A DNA stretch of 64,000 bases from CAWCLK01 sp963796225 (GTDB lineage: Bacteria > Actinomycetota > Nitriliruptoria > Nitriliruptorales > Nitriliruptoraceae). The position numbers and the translations under genes are program-made. This document shows positions 26,986 through 36,863 of the stretch, piece by piece; the first letter of the stretch is position 1, and every line of letters begins with the position of its first letter. Under the pieces are notes generated by a model, which was not told where the DNA came from, made no database searches, and saw only the letters and a program-made list of their open reading frames with translations. The stretch spans positions 62,001 through 126,000 of the forward strand of contig CAWCLK010000009.1 of the NCBI GenBank assembly GCA_963796225.1, in the 5' to 3' direction.

Positions 26986-29306
26986 GGCGCGACCTGACCC
27001 TGGCCGGCGCGACCCTGCTGCTCGTGCTCACGGCGGCCGTCCCGCTGCACCGCGCCTTCACCACCACCGACTGGCGCCCCGGGGTGCTCGTCGCTGCCCT
27101 GGTCGCCACCGCGCTGGCCGCCGGGCTGCGCCGACTCCGGGCCCCCGGCGCCCTGGCACTGGCCGTCTCCCTGGCGGCACTGCTGGCCTTCCTCACCCGC
27201 GTGTTCGCCGTCGAGGCAGGCCCGTGGCCCACCCCGTCCGCGATCGCCGAGCTCTGGCACCTCGGGGCGCGCGGGATCGAGGACATCCGGCTGCAACCCG
27301 CCCCGACCCCGCCCCTGGACAGCATCCGGCTGCTGGTCACCGGCGGCGTGTGGGTGGTCGCCCACGTCACCCACGAGGCCCTGGTCCGCCTGCGGCGGCC
27401 GGGCGTCGCGCTGGTGTCCAGCGGCCTGCTGTGGTTCTCGCCCCTCGCCGTCCCCCGGACCGGCCTGGCGGCCTGGCCCAACGCCCTGCCGTTCTTCGTG
27501 GCCGCCGGGCTGGTGCTCCTGCTCGAACCGGACCCCGACGAGGCCGGGTGGACCCGCGAGGAGGTCGCGCCGCGGCTGCGCACCGGCGGGGTCGCCCTGA
27601 CGGGCCTGGCGGCGGTGGCGGGGCTGCTGGCCCCGTGGCTGCTGCCCGGGTACGGCGCGCCCGCCTGGGTCGACGTCACCGCCGCCACCGAACCCCGTGG
27701 CTACCAGCCGATCGTCGACGTCGGCGACCGGCTCAACCTGCCCACGCCCCGCGACGTCCTCGAGGTGCGCTCCACGCGTGCCACCTACCTGCGCCTGGCG
27801 GCACTGGACACCTTCGACGGCCGGACCTGGCGGCTCGGCCCGCCCGACGTCGAGACCTTCCGCCCCGACCCCGACGAGCTGTTCCGCGCCGAGGGGCGCC
27901 TGCCCCCCGAGACCGAGATCCGCGACGGCACGGTCGTGACCTCCTCGGTCAAGGTCCTCGACCTCGAGAACATCTACGTCCCGGTCCCCTACCAGGTCGA
28001 CCAGGTCGACGGCCCGCCGAACAGCAACCTGTTCTACTCGTTGCAGGGCGGCTTCGTCGCCACCGGCGAGGTCGAGGACAACGAGCTGCGCGGCGAGACC
28101 CGCGTCGGCGTGCGCGAGGGCTTCAGCTACGAGGTCCAGTCCTTCGTGCCCACGCCGACCTACGCCGACCTCGCGGCCCTGGGCACCGTCGAGGTCGCCC
28201 CGAACGACCCCCGGCTGGCCCTGCCGCCGGGCTACGACGACTTCGGGGCGCTGGCCGAGCAGGTCGCCGGCGCGGCCGGCGCCACCACGACCATCGACCG
28301 CGTGCTGGCGGTCCAGGACCACTTCATCGGCCCCGAGTCGGCCTTCACGTACTCGACCTCGGTGCCCGAGCTGCGCGGCGACGACGCCCTGCGCCGGTTC
28401 CTCTTCGACACCCAGGTCGGGTACTGCGAGTACTTCGCGACCGCCATGGCCGTGATGCTGCGCGCGGACGGGGTCCCGGCACGGGTGGCCGTGGGCTTCC
28501 TGCCGGGCCGGGTCAGCGCCCGCCCCGACGCGGCGGGCGAACCGGCCACCTTCACCGTGTCGACCTCCGACGCCCACGCCTGGGTGGAGGTGTTCTTCGA
28601 CGACTACGGCTGGATCCGCATGGACCCGACGCCGCGCTCGGCCACGCTGGTGCCGTCCAGCTCCGACCTCGACCCCCAACCCGAGGGCGTCGAGCCCGCC
28701 CCCGACACCCCGTCCACCGACCCGTCCGCACAACCCAGCCCACCCCGCGGCCCCGACCCCGAGAACACCGTCCCGGACCAGTTCGAGGAGGGCGGCGGCC
28801 TCGACGGCCAGAACGGGGACGCTGCCGGGGCCGTGCCGCTGTGGCTGGTCGTCGCGGGCGTGCTCCTGGTGCTCGGGGCGCTGGCCGCGGTCACGGTGTA
28901 CGGCGAACCGACACTGCGCCGTGCCCTGGCCCGCCCCCACCACGACCCGGGGCGCGACGTGCTGGCCTCGATGCGGCGTGTCCTGGCCACCGCGGACCAC
29001 CTCGGCGTCGGGCGGCGCCGCGACCAGACCATCACCGAGCTCGCGCTGCAGTGGGCCGACCAGGGGCTGGTCGACCCGGACGACGCGGCGCGCTTCGCGC
29101 GCCTGTGCTCCAGCGCCGCCTTCGCCGGGCCGGGCACCGCCGACCTCGACGCCGAGGACGCGGCGACCATGCGCGAGCTCGAGCATCGCCTGGTGGCCGG
29201 GCTGCACGGCGCCGTGGACCGGCGCCAGCGCCTCACCGCACCGTGGCGCAACGCCACCGAGCGCGCCGTCGCGCTGGTCCCCTCACGCCGGGACCCGAGG
29301 GACTGA
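26982..29306 (+). CDS. Transglutaminase-like membrane protein (DUF3488/DUF4129-type)
   Basis: About 774 aa. Six or so hydrophobic helices occupy residues 1-230, then an extracytoplasmic domain carries the transglutaminase core: catalytic Cys in VGYCEYFATAMAVMLR (near residue 483), His in SDAHAWVEVFF (near 530) and Asp in RMDPTP (near 547). A Pro/Asp-rich linker and one more helix (VPLWLVVAGVLLVLGALA) lead to a cytoplasmic DUF4129-like tail with helices. The MoxR-DUF58-TGase trio is common near mraZ in actinobacteria and is suspected to affect the envelope; the substrate is unknown. Confidence 0.9.
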   Translation: MRRDLTLAGATLLLVLTAAVPLHRAFTTTDWRPGVLVAALVATALAAGLRRLRAPGALALAVSLAALLAFLTRVFAVEAGPWPTPSAIAELWHLGARGIEDIRLQPAPTPPLDSIRLLVTGGVWVVAHVTHEALVRLRRPGVALVSSGLLWFSPLAVPRTGLAAWPNALPFFVAAGLVLLLEPDPDEAGWTREEVAPRLRTGGVALTGLAAVAGLLAPWLLPGYGAPAWVDVTAATEPRGYQPIVDVGDRLNLPTPRDVLEVRSTRATYLRLAALDTFDGRTWRLGPPDVETFRPDPDELFRAEGRLPPETEIRDGTVVTSSVKVLDLENIYVPVPYQVDQVDGPPNSNLFYSLQGGFVATGEVEDNELRGETRVGVREGFSYEVQSFVPTPTYADLAALGTVEVAPNDPRLALPPGYDDFGALAEQVAGAAGATTTIDRVLAVQDHFIGPESAFTYSTSVPELRGDDALRRFLFDTQVGYCEYFATAMAVMLRADGVPARVAVGFLPGRVSARPDAAGEPATFTVSTSDAHAWVEVFFDDYGWIRMDPTPRSATLVPSSSDLDPQPEGVEPAPDTPSTDPSAQPSPPRGPDPENTVPDQFEEGGGLDGQNGDAAGAVPLWLVVAGVLLVLGALAAVTVYGEPTLRRALARPHHDPGRDVLASMRRVLATADHLGVGRRRDQTITELALQWADQGLVDPDDAARFARLCSSAAFAGPGTADLDAEDAATMRELEHRLVAGLHGAVDRRQRLTAPWRNATERAVALVPSRRDPRD

Positions 29307-29345
29307 CCCGAGGAACTGGCCCGCACGAGCGGTGGCAGGTCGGGG

Positions 29346-29639
29346 TCAGGGTTCCGAGGGCGACTCGACCCGGCGGTCACGGCGGCGTTGCAGCTCGGGC
29401 ACGGCGACGACGACGGCCCCGAACATCAGGGCCACGCCGACGAACCCGAAGGCGATGTGCAGCACGAGCCCGAGCAGGCTGAGGAAGCCGAGCACGAACG
29501 CGGCGAGTGCCCCCCACAGCAGGCGGGCGCCACCGGGACGCCGGGCCCGACGCGCACGCGAGACGAACCGGGGGTCCTCGTGCTCGAGCTGTCGCTCGAT
29601 CTCAGCGAGGATGCGTTCCTCGTGTTCCGACAGGGGCAT
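29346..29639 (-). CDS. DUF3040 membrane protein
   Basis: 97 aa. The N-terminal box MPLSEHEERILAEIERQLE and DPRFVSRARR are the DUF3040 signature, followed by two adjacent transmembrane helices (LLWGALAAFVLGFLSLLGL, then GFVGVALMFGAVVVAV). The family is essentially actinobacterial and often lies near mraZ. It is convergent with the transglutaminase gene, 39 bases apart, with no clear hairpin between them. Confidence 0.9.
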   Translation of the reverse strand: MPLSEHEERILAEIERQLEHEDPRFVSRARRARRPGGARLLWGALAAFVLGFLSLLGLVLHIAFGFVGVALMFGAVVVAVPELQRRRDRRVESPSEP

Positions 29640-29800
29640 GGAGTGATGCTCCACCAGGGCCGTCGCGTCCCGCGAGCGTAGCGACGGGGCGGGGGGGTCG
29701 CACGGGCTCGCCCTGCGGGTTCTGCTCCTCATGGGGGGCGGTGCGGGGCGCTCGCGGCCCGTGTCGCTTCTTGTTCTTGTCGTTCCGTTCGGACCCGACC

Positions 29801-29828
29801 TAAAGCGCGGCCTGCTCCCGCCGACCGG
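29801..29828 (+). promoter_or_regulatory. Sigma28 (FliA)-type promoter of flgN-flgK-flgL
   Basis: TAAA (29801-29804), 15 bases, then GCCGACCG (29820-29827). The FliA/SigD consensus is TAAA-N14-16-GCCGATAA, so both sequence and spacing fit. The flgN ATG is only 7 bases downstream, implying a leaderless or nearly leaderless message. Confidence 0.7.
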
Positions 29829-29834
29829 ACCGCC

Positions 29835-30347
29835 ATGATGGACGACGTCCCCGCCCACGTGCTCGAGGGCCTGGCCGACACCCTGTGGCAGGAACGCCAC
29901 ATGGTGGAATCGCTGCTGTACCGCATGGTGGTGGCCAAGCTGCTGCTCGCCGCGGACGAGCACCGCTTCGTGTCGGCCGCCATGGACGAGGTGGAGGACG
30001 TCGTGACCGCCCTGCGCGGCGCCGAACGCCAGCGGCTCGCCGCCCTGGTCGAGGTCGCCGACCGCCTCGAGGTGCCGGCCGAGGACCTGACGCTCGCCGA
30101 GGTCGCACGCCGCGCGCCTACCGGGCTGCGCCCCGTCTTCGAGGACCACCGCCGGGCCTTCCTCGAGCTGACCGCCGAGATCGAGCAGACCGCCGACGCC
30201 AACCGCCAGCTCGCCTCGAGTGCGCTCGGGCGGGTCCAGCGGTCGCTGGACGCACTCGCGGGGGCCAACCCCGCCGCCACCTACGACGCCGCCGGGCAGG
30301 CCCAGCTCGGTGCCGCCGGGCCGATGCACCTGGACCGCGCGCTGTGA
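29835..30347 (+). CDS. flgN: FlgN-type flagellar export chaperone
   Basis: 170 aa, almost entirely helical: MVESLLYRMVVAKLLLAADE, then an AERQRLAALVEVADRL helix and a C-terminal amphipathic helix RQLASSALGRVQRSLDAL. FlgN keeps the hook-junction proteins FlgK and FlgL unfolded for export, and this gene lies directly before them, overlapping flgK by a GTGA. The family diverges strongly, so the name rests on helical architecture, length and position. The start is the first of two ATGs (29835, 29838). Confidence 0.75.
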   Translation: MMDDVPAHVLEGLADTLWQERHMVESLLYRMVVAKLLLAADEHRFVSAAMDEVEDVVTALRGAERQRLAALVEVADRLEVPAEDLTLAEVARRAPTGLRPVFEDHRRAFLELTAEIEQTADANRQLASSALGRVQRSLDALAGANPAATYDAAGQAQLGAAGPMHLDRAL

Positions 30348-31691
30348 GCCTCTACGTCGGTCTCTACACCGGGCTGTCCGCCATCCGGGCGGCGCAGGCC
30401 GGCATCGACACGGCCTCCCACAACGTCAGCAACGTGTCCACCCCCGGCTACACCCGCCAGCGCGTGGAGCTGGCGGCCAGCATCCCCTTCGACTCCCCCG
30501 ACGGCCCGCTCGGCACGGGCGTGGACGTCACCACCATCGCCCGGCTGCGCGACCACTTCGCCGACGCGCGGGTGCGCTCGACCAGCGCCGAGTTCGCACG
30601 TCTGGACGTGCGCGCGGAGCTGCTCGACCGCACCGAGGCCATCACCGGGGAACCCGACAGTGGCATCTCCAGCGAGCTGAACAGCCTCTGGGACGCCTTC
30701 GAGGACCTGGCGATGAACCCCACCGACGCGGCGGTGCGACGCCAGGTGATGGGGCAGCTCGACACGCTGACCGCCCGGATCCGCTCCGTGGCCGGGTCGT
30801 GGGACCAGCTGGCCGCCGACACCACGGTGCGTCGTGACGCAGCCGTCGACGAGCTCGACGGGCTGCTCCAGCAGGTCGCCGACATCAACCAGCAGGTGGC
30901 CAACGAGGACCCGCTCGTGCTGTCCAACGACCTGCTCGACCGCCGTGACGCCGCGCTCGACCGCATCGCGGAGCTGTCCGGCGCCACCGCCACGCGGCAG
31001 GCCGACAACACCGTCGACGTGGCGCTGGGTGGCGTGACCCTGGTCACCGGCACGACGGTCACCCCGGTCACCGTCAGCGGGACCGACCTGGTCGCCGGCT
31101 GGCACGGCCGTGACCGCCGCCACGGGCGGCGAGCTGTCGGCCCTGCACGAGTTCGTCACCACCACCCTGCCCGACCGACGGGACGCCCTGAACACCTGGG
31201 TCACCGACCTGGCGACCACGCTCAACACCCAGCACGCGGCCGGGTTCACCGCCCTCGGCGCCGCCGGGACGGACCTGCTCGCCGTCGGCGCCGACGCGGC
31301 CGGCACCGTCGGTGTGGCCATCACCGACGTCGCCGACCTCGCGGTCGGCACGGTGCTCGGCGCCGGGGGCCTGCCCGGCCCCCTCGACGGCACCAACGCC
31401 CAGGCCCTGGCCGACCTGCGCAGCGCCGGCACGCTCGGCACCGACCTGCACGCCATGGTCGTCGACCTCGGGGCCGCCGTGGCGGGCGCGCGCCGGGCCG
31501 CCGACGCAGCGGGCGACGTGGCCGTGGGCGCGGAGGTCGCGCGCCAGTCGCAGCACGGGGTGTCGCTGGACGAGGAGATGGTCGACATCGTCCGCTTCCA
31601 GCGCCAGCTGGAGGCGGCCAGCCGGGTCATGACCGCCGTCGACCAGGCCCTGGACACCCTGGTGAACCGTGTCGGGATCGTCGGACGCTGA
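30344..31691 (+). CDS. flgK: Flagellar hook-associated protein 1 FlgK (frameshifted)
   Basis: The N-terminal D0 segment (SLYVGLYTGLSAIRAAQAGI, SHNVSNVSTPGYTRQRV) is the conserved rod/hook motif, followed by LRDHFADARVRSTSAEFARL and the coiled middle. Near 31103 the frame breaks; deleting one C joins LVAGW to TAVTAATGGELSALHEFV. The C-terminal part ends VRFQRQLEAASRVMTAVDQALDTLVNRVGIVGR, the FlgK signature. The repaired product is about 448 aa, short for FlgK, meaning small outer domains. GTG start overlapping flgN. Confidence 0.9.
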
Positions 31692-31707
31692 CCGTGAGGA
31701 GTCGACC

Positions 31708-32596
31708 ATGCGCGTGACCAGCGAGATGATGGTCACCGGCTCCCTGCGCCGCCTGCAGGGACGTCTGGACCGCTACCAGCGTGCCCAGGAGGCCCTGGCC
31801 ACCGGCAAGTGGGTCAACGTGCCCTCCGACGACCCGGCCCAGGCCAGCCGAGGGCTCGCCCTGCGTGCGGCCCTGCAGTCCCGCGAGCAGGAGGTCCGGG
31901 CGGCCAACGACGCCCGCAGCCTCGTGGCCCAGGCCGACGGCGAGCTGCAGGGCGCGGTCGACGTGCTGCAGCGCATCCGCGAGCTGACCGTCCGTGCTGC
32001 CACCACCTCCGCGGCCGACGAGCGGGACGCCGTGGCGGCGGAGATCGAGGAGCTGCAGGACCAGCTGCTCTCGGTCGCCAACGGCACCCACCGGGGCCGC
32101 GCCGTGTTCGCCGGGTTCCAGGGGGGACCCGCCGTGCAGCAGGTCGCCGGGACCTGGACGTACCAGGGGGACCAGGGCTCGATCGAGCGCCGCGTCTCGG
32201 ACACCGACCGGGTGCAGGTCAACGTCACCGCCGACGACGTCTTCGGCTTCTCCTCCCCCGGCGCCGACACGTTCACGATGCTCGACCAGCTGCGCGCCGA
32301 CATCCAGGCCGGCAACCAGGCCGCCATCAGCGCCGGCATCGACGGGGTGGACACCGCCCTCGACCACGTCCTCGGCGGGCCTCGCACAGCTCGGCGCCGC
32401 CGGGGCACGGATCGAGACCGCGCTGGCCCGGACCGAGGACAGCACGCTGACCCTTCGCTCGGAGCTCTCCGAGGTCGAGGACGTCGACGTCGCCGAGGCG
32501 ATCATGGACCTGCAGGTCGAGGAGGTCGCCTACCAGGCCACCCTGCAGGCCCTGGGCCGGTCGCTGCCCGACACGCTGGTGTCGTTCCTGCGCTGA
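31708..32596 (+). CDS. flgL: Flagellar hook-associated protein 3 FlgL (frameshifted)
   Basis: Starts MRVTSEMMVTGSLRRLQGRL and contains LATGKWVNVPSDDPAQASRG, RELTVRAATTSAADERDAVAA and GRAVFAGFQGG, all flagellin-like FlgL motifs. At about 32378 one extra G (ggcgGgcc) shifts the frame; removing it gives LGGLAQLGAAGARIETALAR and the terminal helix EDVDVAEAIMDLQVEEVAYQ to FLR. The repaired length is about 295 aa. GAGGAG precedes the ATG by about 5 bases. Confidence 0.92.
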
Positions 32597-32675
32597 GCGG
32601 CCCGGTCGGCTCCTACGCTGCTCCCGCGCTGCCCGACGACCCCTGCCGACCCCCGGACCGCCGATGGGACCGACG

Positions 32676-33083
32676 ATGAGTGACCAGGACGACCTGCCGT
32701 CCCCCGCGTTGAGCTTCCCGGACGGCATCCCGGGGTTCCCCGAGGCCACCCGCTGGGTGCTGACCGACCTCGTCGAGGACGGTGCCTTCCAGCTGCTGCA
32801 GAACGTCGACGACCCGGACCTCGCGATGGTCGTGGGCGTGCCGTGGCTGTTCTTCCCCGACTACGCCCCGGACCTCGACGACGCCGAGGTGCGCGCCCTC
32901 GGCATCGCCGACCCCGAGGACGTGGTGCTGTTCTGCAGCGTCACCGTCCCCGAAGAGGGTGAGGCCCCCACGATGAACCTGCTCGGTCCGTTCGTGGTCA
33001 ACCGCCACACCCAGGTGGGGCGCCAGGTCGTGCTGGGCGTCGACGACGCGCAGGTCCGCACGCCGCTGCCACTGGGGGCCTGA
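32676..33083 (+). CDS. fliW: Flagellar assembly factor FliW
   Basis: 135 aa beta-barrel protein. Typical motifs are LSFPDGIPGFPEATRWVL, LLQNVDDPDLAMVVGVPWLFFPDY and MNLLGPFVVNRHTQVGRQVVL. FliW binds flagellin when it accumulates and otherwise binds and inhibits CsrA, releasing flagellin mRNA. It precedes csrA by 2 bases, the usual pairing. I start at ATG 32676 (MSDQDDL); ATG 32664 is an alternative. Confidence 0.95.
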   Translation: MSDQDDLPSPALSFPDGIPGFPEATRWVLTDLVEDGAFQLLQNVDDPDLAMVVGVPWLFFPDYAPDLDDAEVRALGIADPEDVVLFCSVTVPEEGEAPTMNLLGPFVVNRHTQVGRQVVLGVDDAQVRTPLPLGA

Positions 33084-33085
33084 GC

Positions 33086-33346
33086 ATGCTCGTCCTCACG
33101 CGCCGTCCCGGCGAGTCGATCCGCATCGGCAGCGACGTCACCGTCACCGTCCTCGAGGTCCGGGGCGACCAGATCCGCATCGGCATCGACGCGCCCCGCT
33201 CGGTCAAGGTGCACCGCGAGGAGGTGTTCCAGGAGATCGAGCGGACCAACACCGAGGCCGTGGCCAGCGCCGACCGGGCCCGCCAGCTGCTCGAGGGACG
33301 CCGCCGGCCGCCCCGTCCCCCGCGCCCCCCGCGTCCGGGCGCCTGA
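33086..33346 (+). CDS. csrA: Translational regulator CsrA
   Basis: 86 aa. The CsrA core MLVLTRRPGESIRIGSDVTV, VRGDQIRIGIDAPRSVKVHREEVF is intact, including the RNA-binding first strand and the R of HREE. The C-terminus carries an unusual extra Arg/Pro-rich tail (RRRPPRPPRPPRPGA). In firmicutes and others CsrA represses flagellin translation by binding GGA sites in its leader. Such GGA motifs are present before fliC here (61444-61520). Confidence 0.95.
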   Translation: MLVLTRRPGESIRIGSDVTVTVLEVRGDQIRIGIDAPRSVKVHREEVFQEIERTNTEAVASADRARQLLEGRRRPPRPPRPPRPGA

Positions 33347-33352
33347 CGGCGG

Positions 33353-34024
<672 letters not shown>

Positions 34025-34030
34025 GCCCCT

Positions 34031-34058
34031 CCCGTCGGCGGCGAACGCCCGCACTTGA
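34031..34058 (-). promoter_or_regulatory. Sigma28-type promoter of the M23 peptidase gene
   Basis: On the minus strand TCAAGT (34058-34053), 13 bases, GCCGACGGG (34039-34031), the same spacing as the other flagellar promoters here. The ATG follows 7 bases after the -10, again almost leaderless. Confidence 0.55.
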
Positions 34059-34113
34059 CCGCTGCGCCGCGACACGGAACGAACTGCGGGCACCCCCCGG
34101 TCGGGCACAGACA

Positions 34114-34135
34114 CCATGGCCCGTCCGGGCCATGG
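34114..34135. repeat. Perfect 22-bp palindrome between the M23 gene and fliA
   Basis: CCATGGCCCG-TC-CGGGCCATGG, 10-bp arms and a 2-base centre. It lies in the 313-base gap between the divergent M23 peptidase gene and fliA (34025-34337). The symmetry suggests a dimeric regulator's operator. Apart from this and the M23 promoter I see no -35/-10 pair for fliA in the gap. Confidence 0.6.
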
Positions 34136-34337
34136 TTCGGGACCGTCCACAGGTACTAGCCCGTCAAGGCGGTGCACAGGGGGGTGGATGTAGTCGGGTT
34201 CGACCGGATCCGGACCAGATCGCCCCGAAACCCTTGCGCGGCCACCCTCTGTTGCACATAGTGATGCCAGATCACGGTGCGTCACATTCTCTCCGGTGGC
34301 GTCCCCGCCCCCTCCCCGACCTCCGAGGCACGTTGAC

Positions 34338-35204
34338 ATGACTGCTGCGACGCCCGACCCGGCCCCCAACGCCAACGCGCTGGTCGAGGAGCACCTCTAC
34401 CTCGTGCAGCACATCGTCAACCAGCTCGCGGTGCGCTACCCGCGCCACGTCGACCGCCAGGAGCTGTGGGCCGCCGGGGCCGCCGGACTCGTGGACGCCT
34501 CCCGCCGCTACGACGCCGAGACCGGGGTCCCCTTCGCCCGGTACGCGAGCATCCGCATCCGCGGCGCCATCATCGACTCGACCCGGTCCCGCGACTGGGC
34601 CACCCGCAGCCTGCGCCGCCGGGCCCGCGAGCTCGGCGAGGTCGCCCGCCAGCTCGAGCAGCGGGAGGGCCGGTCCCCGTCCGTGACCGAGCTGGCCGCC
34701 GAGCTCGGGGTCTCCGAGGACGACGTGCGGGACCGCCAGCGGGCCACCGAGCGCGCCACGCTGCTGCAGCTCGACCAGCCCATCGCCGACGGCGAGGGCG
34801 GTGTGGAGACCCTCGAGTCGCTGCTGCCCGAGCAGGACGAGGCGCTGCTGCCCGCCGACTCCCTGGAGGAGCGCGAGCTGCTCGGGACCATGCGTGTCGC
34901 CGTCGCCCACCTCGACGAGACCCACCGTGAGGTCGTCGAGCGCTACTTCTACGGCGGCGAGCTCCTGCAGGACATCGCGGCCAGCCTCGGGGTCACCGAG
35001 GCCCGCGTCTCGCAGATCCGCTCCGAGGCCATCACCGCGATGCGTGCCTGGATGGGCACCCGGTACGACGGTGTGCCCGGCGTCGCCCAGGGCGCCCCGG
35101 GCGCCCGCCGCCGCGCGTCCTACCTCGCCACCATGCAGGCGCACACCACCTGGCAGCACTGCCTGCAGGCGGCCGACGCCAGCGTCACCGAGCTGAGCGC
35201 CTGA
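34338..35204 (+). CDS. fliA: FliA/WhiG-family RNA polymerase sigma factor (sigma28)
   Basis: 288 aa. Region 2 reads LVEEHLYLVQHIVNQLAVRY, LWAAGAAGLVDASRRYDAE and FARYASIRIRGAIIDSTRSR, DWATRSLRRRARE, the FliA/WhiG pattern. Region 3 is RSPSVTELAAELGVSEDDVR, and region 4 is LLQDIAASLGVTEARVSQIR. No flgM (anti-sigma) is visible nearby. I start at ATG 34338 (GAGG about 10 bases before); a GTG at 34296 would add 14 proline-rich residues. It is the likely reader of the motif found at eleven flagellar sites in this window. Confidence 0.93.
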   Translation: MTAATPDPAPNANALVEEHLYLVQHIVNQLAVRYPRHVDRQELWAAGAAGLVDASRRYDAETGVPFARYASIRIRGAIIDSTRSRDWATRSLRRRARELGEVARQLEQREGRSPSVTELAAELGVSEDDVRDRQRATERATLLQLDQPIADGEGGVETLESLLPEQDEALLPADSLEERELLGTMRVAVAHLDETHREVVERYFYGGELLQDIAASLGVTEARVSQIRSEAITAMRAWMGTRYDGVPGVAQGAPGARRRASYLATMQAHTTWQHCLQAADASVTELSA

Positions 35205-35208
35205 CCCC

Positions 35209-35236
35209 TTCAGCGCCTCCTCCCGCGGCCGAGAGG
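35209..35236 (+). promoter_or_regulatory. Sigma28-type promoter of the GGDEF/HD-GYP gene
   Basis: TTCAGC (35209-35214), 13 bases, GCCGAGAGG (35228-35236), just after the fliA stop and about 35-45 bases before the next start codon. Same spacing and -10 core as the other flagellar sites. Confidence 0.5.
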
Positions 35237-35279
35237 AACCACGAGGACCCGCGCCCCGAGGACGAAGGCGGTGGAGGTG

Positions 35280-36828
35280 ATGTCGGAGCAGGACGAGCCC
35301 GTCGCGGCCACCGACGAGCCGCGCGTCCACGTCGACGAGCTCGGCCAGGTCGCGCCACCCACCGTCTCCGGGGTCGTGCTCGCCCCGGGCCTTCCCGAGG
35401 CGTCGCGGTCACGTCTGGCAGCGCTCGGGGGTGAGGACGGGGCCCTCGAGATCACCGAGGACCTCGAGCGTGCCCCCGAGGCCCGGCTGATCCTCGTGTC
35501 CACGCGTGCGCCCCGCGCCGAGCTGACGGCGACGATGAGCCGCATCGCCGAGACCAGCACCTGTCCCGTGGTCGCCCTGGTCCACACCGGTGGCGAGTCC
35601 CAGTCGGTCGACGTCGTGCGCCGAGGGGCGGTCGCGATCGTGGCCGAGGGCAACGAGTCCGCGGTGGCCGACCTGCTCACCGGGCAGGCCGGGGCCGACA
35701 CGGCCCTGCTCGACTCCTACGACCGCCACGTGGCACGCACGGACACCGCTGCCCACGGCGCTCGCGGTCGCGACCCGGCCACCGGCCTGCCGGACCGCGC
35801 CAGCTGGGAATCACGCCTCGCCGGACTCGAGCAGGAGGGCGAGGTCCCCCGCCTCGTGCTGGTCGAGGTGGTGCGGGCTCCGCTGGTCCCCGAGGAACTC
35901 GGCGAGGACGCGGCCACGCTGGTGCGCCGCCGCCTGGCCACGCAGTTCCTGCACGTCGCCACCATGCACGACTGCGACGTGTACGTGCTCGACCACTGGC
36001 GCTTCGGGCTCGTCGCCATGTCGCTGACGCCCCACGCCGTCGAGGTCCTCGCCCACGACCTGGAGCGGATCGCGGAGACCTACTCCCCCTCCGGGGTGCG
36101 CACGCTCGGCGTGGCGGTCGGGCACGCCGGGCCGGAGGTGTCCACCGACCTCGGCGCCCTGCGCGAATCCGCCCAGCGGGCGCTGGACGTCGCGATCAGC
36201 GACCGCTCGGTGCTGGTCGTGGGCGCCGACGCGCTGGCCCTCGGCGTCTCCGCCACGACCGAGCTCGAGGCCGCCCTGCTCGTGATCGAGCACGTGCGGC
36301 GCCAGGCCGGCCTACCCGAGGGACGCTTCGAGCGCACCGGCGAGGTCGCCGCGCAGCTGGCCACCGCCCTCGGCTACGACGGGCTGGCGCGCTCGCGCAT
36401 CCAGCTCGCCGCGCACCTGCACGCCATCGGTGCCGCGTCACTGCCGGCGGAGTCGCTGCGCGCCCCCGACACGCTGACCGGCGAGGACCGGCAGGCCTAC
36501 CAGCAGTACCCGGTGCGGGGCGCGACCTACCTCGCGGCCACCGCGGGGGCCGACGTCGCGACCGCCGTGCGGGCGCACCGCGAGCGGTGGGACGGGGCGG
36601 GCTTCCCCGACGGCCTGGCCGCCGGCGAGATCCCCGTCGGGGCGCGCATCGTCACCCTGGCGATCGCGGTCGCCGACCTCCTCGACCCCGCCCACGCCCT
36701 GGACCTCGACGCCATGGCCGGGGCGCTGCAGGCCCGCGCGGGGGTGGACCTCGACCCCGACATGGTGCCCGTCGGCCGTCGAGCTGCTCGACGAGCTGCT
36801 CGGTGCCGGCCACCCGGTCCCGGCCTGA
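35280..36828 (+). CDS. Degenerate GGDEF / HD-GYP-like signalling protein (frameshifted near the end)
   Basis: About 515 aa. Residues 30-150 resemble a receiver or sensor fold, DPATGLPDR at 165-173 is the start of a GGDEF domain lacking a GGDEF active loop, and residues 350-515 resemble HD-GYP. In the HD position it has H381-A382 (HLHAIGAASLP), not HD, while RERWDGAGFPDGL keeps a GFP form of GYP. Loss of the metal-binding Asp suggests it binds rather than cleaves c-di-GMP. Near 36774 one extra base shifts the end; the repaired tail is AVELLDELLGAGHPVPA. A GTG at 35271 is an alternative start. Confidence 0.75.
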
Positions 36829-36859
36829 CGCGCCACCGCGAGGCTCGCGGGCGGCGCGC
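36829..36859. terminator. Imperfect hairpin between convergent genes
   Basis: GCGCCACCGCGAG and CTCGCGGGCGGCGC can pair with small bulges, filling the 35-base gap between the HD-GYP-like gene and the cheX-like gene, so it could end transcripts from both sides. Confidence 0.4.
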
Positions 36860-36863
36860 CATC

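Noticed and set aside
31080..32400. Programmed ribosomal frameshifting in flgK and flgL
   Set aside because: No slippery heptamer or downstream structure, and similar single-base breaks occur in many unrelated genes here, which fits sequence error.
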